Below are positions 56,421-64,000 of a DNA stretch of 64,000 bases, one piece after another. Numbering within the stretch: position 1 is the first letter of the stretch; each line of letters starts with the position of its first letter. This DNA comes from Apium graveolens (lineage: Eukaryota; Streptophyta; Magnoliopsida; Apiales; Apiaceae). Made by a program: the position numbers and the translations under genes. The stretch lies in NCBI RefSeq assembly GCF_009905375.1, contig NC_133653.1, positions 63,647,414 to 63,711,413 of the forward strand. Direction: 5' to 3'. The notes below the pieces were generated by a model, which did not search any database, was not told the origin of the DNA, and worked only from the letters and a program-made list of their open reading frames with translations.

Positions 56421-57416
56421 GTCATGGAATCTATAAATGTATCTTTTGATGATAAGAAGATTATTGGACTTGAAGATTTCAATGATCACGATCAGCTGAG
56501 ATTTGAAAATGAAGACTTAAATTCTGATTCTGTAAATTCTGATGACTTATACTCTGATCCTGTAAGTTTCGATGTCATTGAAACTGTGGTAACAACTCCA
56601 AAGGAAAATGCACCTGTCCAGGGGGAGCAATCTGAAGATCCTACCATAACTCAAGACTCTCAAGAAGTATCAGAACTTGTCACTGGCTCTTCAAGTTCTG
56701 ATGAGCCAAATTCTGATAATTCAGGATACTCTGATTCTTCAAATACTGAAGGATCTAACTCAAATTCTAAAGTCTGAGAGAGCATAACTACAGGGGGAGC
56801 ATCATAAAATGCTGATGGAGATAGCATGGATCATGGGGTAGGATCCAGTTCTAGAAATCAACTTCCATCTGCAAGGAAGTGGACCAAATAACATACACCT
56901 GATTTAATTATTGGAGATCCTGAAGCAGGTGTCAAAACTAGAACTGCAACATCAAATGAATGTCTCTATCATTCTTTTCTATCTCAGTATGAACCAAAGA
57001 AAGTGGAAGAAGCTCTTCAAGATGTTGATTAGGTGCAAGCAATGCAGGAAGAGTTAAATGAATTTGAAAGAAATAAAGTCTGGACCCTAGTGTCAAGACC
57101 AAAGAACAGACCAGTTGTTGGCACAAAGTGGGTGTTCAGAAACAAAACTGACAGTGATGGCATAATTACAAGAAACAAAGCAATGATGGTTGCTAAGGGT
57201 TACTCTCAATATGAGGGTATTGATTATGATGAAACATTTTCAACCGTTGCTAGATTGGAAGCCATTAGAATCTGTTTGGCTTATGCTGCTCACAAAAAGT
57301 TTAAAGTATTTCAAATGGATGTAAAAAGTGCTTTTCTCAATGGAGAATTGGAAGAAGATGTGTATGTTGAACAACCTCCAGGCTTTGTAGATTCAAAATT
57401 TCTAAATCATGTCTAA
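56420..57416 (+). pseudogene. C2 linker and reverse transcriptase N-terminal half
   Basis: 56424-56777 is a very acidic linker rich in Ser, Asp and Asn. Stops at 56775, near 56808 and 56889, and TAG near 57030 (usual Trp before VQAMQEEL) break it, all in one frame. RT begins about 57033: [47 protein letters not shown] and [14 protein letters not shown], which holds the first catalytic Asp. A TAA at 57414 ends the open stretch within the segment before YGLKQAPRAW. Confidence 0.94.
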
Positions 57417-58529
57417 AGGCTTGACAAAGTACTTTATGGCCTTAAGCAAGCTCCAAGAGCATGGTATGAGACTTTAGCTCAATTCCTTCTGGAAAGTGGA
57501 TTTCATAGAGGTACAATTGATAAAACACTGTTTTACCTCAACAATGGAAATGACTTACTTTTGGTACAGATATATGTTGATGATATTATATTTGGTTCTA
57601 TAAATACCAAACTCTGTGAAAGGTTTGCAAAGCTAATGCAGTCAAGATATCAAATGAGTATGATGGGAGAACTTAGTTATTTTCTGGGCCTTCAAGTCAA
57701 GCAAAATGAAGAAGGTACTTTTATCTGTCAATCCAAGTACATCAAAAATTTACTTAAGAAGTTTGGAATGCAAAACAGTTCAACAACATCCACTCTCATG
57801 GCCACTGCAACCAAGTTAGATAAAGATACTGGTTCATCAGTAGATATTACTAACTACAGAGGTATTATTGGCTCTTTACTCTATTTAACTGCAAGTAGAC
57901 CTGATATCATGTATGATACCTGTCTTTGTGCAAGATTTCAGGCTGATCCAAGAGAACCTCATCTAATAACTGTGAAAAGAATTTTTAAGTACCTTAAGGG
58001 TACAGCTGATCTAGGATTGTGGTATCCTAGAGAATCAGATTTTAAGCTAATATGTTACTCAGATGCAGATTTTGCAGGATGCAAAATAGACAGGAAAAGC
58101 ACAAGTGGAAGCTGCCAATTTCTTGGAGGCAGGTTAGTTTCTTGGTTTAGCAAGAAACAGAAATCAATTTCCATATCAACTGCAGAAGCAGAATATATTA
58201 TTGCAGGAAGCTGTTGTGCATAGATTCTTTGAATGAAGAATCAGTTACTGGATTATAGGTTAGAATTTTCTAAAATCTCTATTTACTGTGATAATCAAAG
58301 TGCTATTGCTATGACAGGTAATCCAGTTCAAAACTCAATGACAAAGCACATCAGCATTAGATATCATTTCATAAGGGAACATGTGATGGAAGGTACAGTG
58401 GAATTGCATTTTGTTCTAACAGATCAACAACTAGCAGATATCTTCACAAAACCACTATGTGAAGCTACTTTCACAAGACTGGTAAATGAACTTGGAATGG
58501 TTTCAGGTTCTTTCTCTAAATCTGCTTAG
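57417..58529 (+). pseudogene. C2 reverse transcriptase C-terminal half and RNase H
   Basis: Same frame as before: LYGLKQAPRAWYE (about 57435), the active site YVDDIIFGS (about 57572), FLGLQVKQ, GSLLYLTASRPDI, then RNase H with CYSDADFAGCKIDRKSTSG (about 58053), STAEAEYI, a TAG at 58221 and a TGA at 58230 (usual Gln and Trp), YCDNQSAI (about 58288), HISIRYHFIREHV and the terminal LADIFTKPL. Stop at 58527. All catalytic residues I can check are kept; only nonsense changes break it. Confidence 0.95.
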
Positions 58530-60022
58530 TTTTTGTTCTCATATATCAGACTTTATGATCAGTGTTTACAGATTGTTTTATCTTCATATAATCTGTGCTT
58601 AAATTGAAATACATTAAATGCTGATTGTTATATGATGTGGATCTTTATACTCTGATAGTGATTTGAATGTTCTGTGACTATTCAATCCAATGAGGATACA
58701 TGTGCTAGATGCTGACATAGTAGTCTTTAACATACTAGAAATCCCATGTTTGAATTAGTTGTTTATGTGGAAACTCATTAACACAAGCAAATTCTGATTT
58801 TGAGCTTAGTCAAATTTACTTTGTGTCTCTTATTACTAAGTCACAAATTAGATTCTTGTTTCTTATCTGTCAAATTCTGATGTTAGTAAACCTTAAGGAT
58901 GAACCACATGCTGATAAGCCTCACTTATCTAAAGAAAAGAAAAGAAAAGAATAATAAAAGTCATGTACTCCTTTGAGATCTAGAGAAAATAATGTGGAAG
59001 GGAAGACCCAAGTACATTGCTGGTATTAAGTAATATGCATTAGAAAAACAAATAAATTTTTCTTGGTGACTTTTCACATTCTTTGATTACTGGAGAAATA
59101 CTCTGATAATATCATAAATTCTAATAAGCAGTTGTGACTCACTTACACTGAGAAGCCATTGTAAAAAAGAATTTCAAAAGATGCATAAAATGAGCACAAA
59201 ACAGTTGAGGTGGACTCTAGCATAAATTTGTTCTATAGTAGACTTCATGATTAATGACAAATTTTAAGCACTTTTCTTAGTTATGCCTTATTTCTAAGAT
59301 GTAGTGAAGTTTATCAGACTTTAATCTTTATCTGATATTTTGCTAATGCACACACTATCACTCCATATGAATGATGAAAATTACTATGGTGATTAAGTTG
59401 TTTTTGACAAACAGTTAAGTGTCATTTGCATAAATTCTGAGGACAAGTTCTGATGAAATTTCTGATGAAAGTTCTGATTAAACTCTGAAGAATCAAGTCA
59501 GTATTTGTATGAAGAATCACAGAAAAAGATATTCACTTTTTGAGTTGATAAGCCATATTTAGATGACTGTTAAAATCTGATATAAATTAAAGTTCTGATA
59601 TTAAATCCTGATGGAATCTTTGATGCTTACGTGGCATTATTCTTTACTTGACTTATTTGTGGTAAAAACTGAAACGGTCATATTTAATCAGAATATAATT
59701 AGGTGAGATAAAAATAGTCATAATCATTTGGGTTAGTGGTAAATGTGTTTGTCTTGAAAAACTGCCTGTGCACAGTAATTATTACTTATTTCTCGTGCCC
59801 ATTAACTCCTGCTTTCACTTTTTACTGACTGTTATTATTACACATCAGTCTAGGGAGACGAGGCATCATTAATTTTACATATAACTATTAATCAGTCCTC
59901 TAGTCCCTTAATATTCCTTTGGTTATTTAACCGAAATCTCATCTCAAACAAATCATCGTCTATTTTCACACAATATCATTCTCTCTCTGTGTTAATTTTC
60001 ACCATTTTCTTCCTTTATCAAA
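58530..60022 (+). other. Non-coding spacer after pol in C2
   Basis: AT-rich, without an ORF of note. CTGAT/TCTGATG is repeated many times around 59440-59620. No LTR or other element is recognised in it. Confidence 0.6.
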
Positions 60023-60289
60023 ATGGTACTTGTCAACATGTTCATGAACTATGACACCTTCAATGTCGAGTTTAGCTGTGGTAACTGGGAACATGAATGG
60101 CACATCACTGCCATTCCTGCTGAGATATGGAACATGATTCCATAAGAGGTTCAGACAAATCTCTTGCTCTTCCAGATGGACTATCAACTCCATCTTAATC
60201 GCTTGGAAGAAGAACGGAGAGAGGCTCTTCTTCAGCAAGAATGGATCATCCGTCTTGCAGTGCTTTTTGTCAGCAGAAGGAGGAACTAA
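60023..60289 (+). pseudogene. Small unrecognised ORF in C2 (88 codons, one stop)
   Basis: ATG at 60023 (MVLVNMFMNYDTFNVEFSC) to TAA at 60287, with one internal TAA at 60143. The first half contains GNWEHEWHITAIPAEIW; the second half is a charged, probably helical stretch (RLEEERREALLQQEW) ending in SRRRN. I recognise no domain. It lies between pol and the long third ORF of a Sirevirus. If the frame was real, one substitution broke it. Confidence 0.5.
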
Positions 60290-60611
60290 TCGATAGCTTT
60301 CCTTCTTAGACTAAGGCTGTTGATGTTCACTATCTTAGACTAGGATTATCTTGTAATCTTTTGCATGTAATCTATAAATTTCATGAATGTACTCTTTGGA
60401 TATTTTAATGAAATTTCTTTTGATTGCAAGATTTAGTCTTTGTTTATCTCTTATTATGTGAATGTGAATGTTATCATTGAAACCTATTAATCTTTACTTC
60501 ATTCACTTAAACTGTATTTCTTGATGAATGTTTTGATTAAAATTGTGGTTACTAATAATTTATGCTGATTTGACAAACAAATGTTGAATTTGACCTGACA
60601 TATCCTAAGTT
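60290..60611 (+). other. Non-coding spacer in C2
   Basis: AT-rich interval between the small ORF and the long third ORF; nothing recognised. Confidence 0.5.
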
Positions 60612-63449
60612 ACATTTGAAGAGGAAGCACAGGTTCATGCTTCATAACTTGTGAAAGTTGAAGCTGAGAATATTACTTCTCAGTAAGAAACTGCAGCTCA
60701 AAGTTATGATACTTTGAAGAGGAAATCTGTAAGTTCTAATGCTGCAACAACAACTCCTTCATTGGCAAGGAGATTGAAGAAAATGAGGGCAAATAGGTAT
60801 AATGCTAAATCTCCATCTGAAGATAATGCAGAAGCTGAGGAAGGGGATCAAGAATCTCTGATCTCAAAAGAGCCAATTATAATTGAATCTCTGCCACCTC
60901 CAGCTACAGATAAAGACACTGTACTGGATATAGTGATTACACCTCCAGTCTCTCCTCTTCATGAAGATATTACAGTTGAAGATTGAGGATTAAGTCCTGA
61001 AATTGATATCACTAGGCTGCACTTTCCAACTCTTCTTTATTTGGAAGCTCCTACAGAAGCTCGACAATCTCCAGTTCAATCTCCAATCTTAAATGTTGAG
61101 ATACCAACTCCATCTGCTTCTCCAAAACATGTTGAAATTCCTACAATAAATGAGGTTATTCCTGAATCTCCAGTTTCCTCACACACTGTTATTCTGTCAG
61201 AACATAATGAATCTTCTTCAAGTTCTGAAGACAGTGTTTCTGTTGAGACTCCAGCTTCCATTCTGGGAAAGGAAGAACTGGTAAAGAAGTTTATTGAGCA
61301 GGATGCACCTGTACCTTGGGAGGATACTCGCAGGGGAGTTGAGTGGACCAAGAAGTAGAATGATTCTGATTTTATTCCAAGCTCCAACATTCTGACAGAG
61401 CATGTGTCAAAAGCTAATGAGATATTGTCAAATTCTGATTTCAAGACACAGCTCAAGATCACTGCTCTCTTTACCAAGCATCTTCAAGGTCTACACTGTT
61501 CAACTCAAGAAAAGGTTGACAAACTTCTGGAAAAGGCTGAAAATCTAGATATGGAAGCCAAGCTTGATAAAAAGAGGTTTATCAGACCTATTTCTGAGAA
61601 AGTAGAAGCAATTGAGAAAACTCAAGAGAAGCAACAGGCCCAAATTACCGAGGTTCTGGAAAATCAAGCTTCTCAACAGGCTCAATTGAATGAAATTCAA
61701 ACTTCAGTAGAACTTCTTCTATCACTCCTACTATCAGATGATGCCAAAAAGGGGGAGAAGATAGTTAAGTCCAAATGCTCAGATGATCAACTACTGAAGA
61801 AGAAAGATGATGAAACTGATGACCAGGGAAACCCTAGTCAGGGTAGAGGTCAAGCTCAGAATAAACAAATCAGAAAAATGAAACTAAACTCTGATGCAAG
61901 AAAATCTTCTACTCAAAAGAAGACAAGTTCTGAACCTGCTCAAACTGAAAATCTGATAGCAAGTACTGAAATTCAAAATATGAGATCACGTTCTGATGAG
62001 CAAAGTCTGACAAAGCCTGATGTTCTGATACAAGGTGGAAGTCAAGATTCTCAAAAGTTCATGCAAACTCTGAAGCTCAAGGGAAAGCAGACTACTGTCT
62101 ACTACAAGGATCCCAATATTCAGACACTTGATGACGAAATTGCTAGAAGATTATTTCTAAAACATAATCCATGAATGGATTTAGATAATCTCAAGGAGGA
62201 AGAAGCTAGATTTAAAGCTAAAAAGACAAATCTAAAGTCAAAAGCTTCTGTTGCAAAGAAACCTCCAAGGCCTAAGGAGAAAGGCATTGTGATCAAAGAG
62301 AAGACAATTTATGAGGCATCAAAGCCCAAAAAAAGATCACAATATGATACTGATCTTAAATGGAAATGAAAGGAAAAGGTTGATGAACCTACAAAGTTTC
62401 AAAAGAGGAAAATATCTTCAGTTGTGATAGATTCTGTCTATCAAACTACAATTCATGATGATGATACTCTGACTGAAGAATATGTTCAAACTCTAAAAAG
62501 AAAGAAGATTTCTGAAGAATCAAACACAACCTCTGACAAATCTCAAGTTGTTCAGAGTGAAGAACAATAAGCAAAAGCAAAAGCAGCAAGTTCTGAAAAA
62601 GTCAAGAAGTCAACCTCTGACAGTGCTCAAGTTGATTTAGACAAAATGGAAGTAGCTGATAAAAAGAAACTTCTGTGGAAAAATGTCAAACCATCAGATC
62701 TAAAGAAAAGCCAATTACTGTCTACTTTCATGACTATTGGGTTAAATGCTAGAGAACCAAGAGACAGGGCTGGGCTAGGTTCTAATGAAGCTAAGGTTAA
62801 AACATGAGTTGAAGTTGCTACTAGAGATCCATTTCTATTGACTGACATACCTCTTGAAGATGTTACACATAAATATCTTGATAAAGTTATATCTGTTCAA
62901 GTGGTACTGGATGTTCATAACAAGCACAATGTTAAGGAAAATCTGGTTCTATTTCTTGAAGATGGAAGGACATATCAAATGTCAGAATCAGATGTGTTAA
63001 ACAAATCACTGAAAGAACTTTAATTCTTTCATTACCTTTTAGAGGTAAAGTCTGATATTACCAGAAGATGGTCAAAGTTCATATTGAAGACCATCATAGA
63101 TAAAGCAAGAATTTATGGTTCAAGATTTAGAGAATTCATTCCATGTACTGTTGAAGATGATGGAAGTGAAATTCCTATGAAGAAGAATTCTGCTAAGCTT
63201 GAGGTAATACTGAAAGAGAAATGTCTATGCTACAATGAAGACTCTTCTCATCCTAGGGTAATATGACTGGACAATGGTTTATAAAGAAACCATATCTCTG
63301 TTTTAAGGACTGCAATCTATCAGATTGGGAGTCAGAATGAAGAGATGAAGCAAGTCACGACTACACTCTCTCAGGTCCTGAGGATTAAAGAAGAAAAGCT
63401 AATATCACACTTTGTTAAGAATCATTATGGATTCAGATTGACTAAGTGA
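60612..63449 (+). pseudogene. C2 long third ORF in envelope-like position, about 12 stops
   Basis: One frame is readable over about 945 codons, with stops at about 60642, 60684, 60984, 61356, 62172, 62367, 62568, 62805, 63021, 63264 and 63282 and none of them shifting the frame; it ends at TGA 63447. The predicted product has a Lys/Arg-rich patch (ARRLKKMRANR), a long Pro/Ser/Thr/Glu-rich stretch (about 60890-61260), a Gln/Glu coiled-coil stretch (EKTQEKQQAQITEVLENQ, about 61610-61720), and Lys/Ser-rich disordered sequence. A more ordered C-terminus follows (about 62810-63440). I see no clear signal peptide or membrane segment. Some Sireviruses carry an envelope-like ORF downstream of pol; that label rests on position only. 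Confidence 0.75.
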
Positions 63450-63571
63450 GATTGGTAAAAGCTACAAGGACTGTAAGTTGTAGTTAGTTATTCAGTTAAA
63501 TTCTTTTTGCATTTGAACTTAAATGTTTTTGACATCATCAAATCTATTAACTTGTATATTTTGCATAATTT
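63450..63571 (+). other. Short untranslated stretch before the C2 PPT
   Basis: AT-rich, no ORF. Confidence 0.5.
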
Positions 63572-63587
63572 ACAAGTTGGGGGAGAT
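63572..63587 (+). other. Polypurine tract of C2
   Basis: CAAGTTGGGGGAGAT directly before the 3' LTR. Confidence 0.9.
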
Positions 63588-64000
63588 TGTTAGATATATT
63601 TGAGATGTCATGTCTAATATGTTTCATGTTTAGTTTTCAGATCTTAATAAACAGGAAATATCAGGACTTACTGGAATCAGTATTTACTGGAAGTTGGAAC
63701 ATAAGATCAGGACTTAAGGTCATATCAGAACTTAAGTACGGGAGGACTTACAGTTAAGGAAGGAAGCTGATTTAAAGTAGATAATCGAGACTAAAAAAAA
63801 GAAGATATGCATGGAAAGAATTAGAACACTGGAAGACTTGTATAAGATATCTGATTGATACATTTTATGAGACAAAATTATATTCCATATCAATTAGAAG
63901 TTATCTTATAACTGTGTAGTATATAAACACAGACATAGGTTTACATCATACCTGTTATTATTATCGAGATACATTATTCATTATAACCTAGCAGCTCTTA
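63588..64000 (+). repeat. 3' LTR of C2, cut by the window end
   Basis: Starts TGTTAGATAT and matches 16136-16548. By comparison with the 566-base 5' LTR it should end near 64153. Confidence 0.95.
63920..63927 (+). promoter_or_regulatory. Possible TATA box in the C2 LTR
   Basis: TATATAAA at a plausible place in the LTR; the 5' LTR has TATAGAAA at the same place (16469-16476). No transcript start is known. Confidence 0.4.

Larger units (their letters stand above)
16136..64000 (+). mobile_element. Sirevirus-type Copia element C2, split by nested insertions
   Basis: 5' LTR 16136-16701, PBS 16704-16715, gag in three pieces (16755-16872, 23693-25206, 54886-55167), protease-integrase-RT-RNase H (55168-58529), extra ORFs (60023-63449), PPT (63572-63587) and 3' LTR from 63588, which runs out of the window. 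Without the Athila insertion (16868-23692) and element A (25207-54885) C2 would be roughly 11-12 kb. It lies within gag of C1. The two LTRs differ at about 19 positions over the 410 bases visible in both, so it is fairly old, consistent with its many stops. Confidence 0.93.

Noticed and set aside
61076..61477. 133-codon minus-strand ORF
   Set aside because: Antisense shadow of the C2 third ORF, produced by its Ser/Glu-rich codon use.

Overview
The window is plant nuclear DNA made almost entirely of LTR retrotransposons; I found no host protein gene, rRNA or tRNA. The elements belong to plant-type lineages: Sirevirus-type Copia (C0, C1, C2), chromodomain Gypsy of the Tekay/Del type (G1, A, B), and Athila-type Gypsy with a tRNA-Asp-like primer site. 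The base is AT-rich and most coding regions are broken, which fits pericentromeric or other heterochromatic DNA of a flowering plant, probably a eudicot. I cannot name the species.

Layout. (1) 1-1007 is an inverted partial Sirevirus-type LTR (C0). (2) 1135-13045 is the Tekay element G1 on the minus strand: truncated 3' LTR, degenerate gag-pol, a decayed extra ORF before gag, PBS, and a 5' LTR cut at 13045 by C1. (3) C1 (13046 onward, plus strand) shows its 5' LTR, PBS and most of gag, and is cut at 16135 by C2. (4) C2 (16136 to beyond 64000, plus strand) is a second Sirevirus. Its 5' LTR is at 16136 and its 3' LTR starts at 63588, so nested insertions stretch it over about 48 kb. (5) Inside C2 gag lies an intact non-autonomous Athila element (16873-23692, minus strand) with LTRs, a GTATC target duplication, PBS, PPT and one uninterrupted gag-protease ORF, but no RT, RNase H or integrase. 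(6) Further along in C2 gag lies Tekay element A (25207-54885, minus strand). It holds an Athila fragment (33033-36634), and a sister element B (39334-53100, plus strand) sits in its 5' LTR. (7) From 54886 C2 resumes with protease, integrase, RT and RNase H, then a small ORF and a decayed reading frame of about 945 codons in the envelope-like position, then the PPT and 3' LTR.

Insertion order read from the interruptions is G1, then C1, then C2, then A, then B, a five-deep nest. LTR comparisons by hand agree: G1 LTRs are clearly diverged, C2 LTRs differ by roughly 4-5%, the intact Athila LTRs by about 1%, and B LTRs by less than 1%.

The most interesting points are: (i) A and B, recent insertions that share the same dead, rearranged interior, in which an RT-tail/RNase H/integrase-start block lies upstream of gag, so a defective family appears to have been mobilised in trans; (ii) the structurally complete gag-protease-only Athila element; (iii) the very long third ORF and an unrecognised small ORF in C2; and (iv) a decayed extra ORF between PBS and gag in G1.
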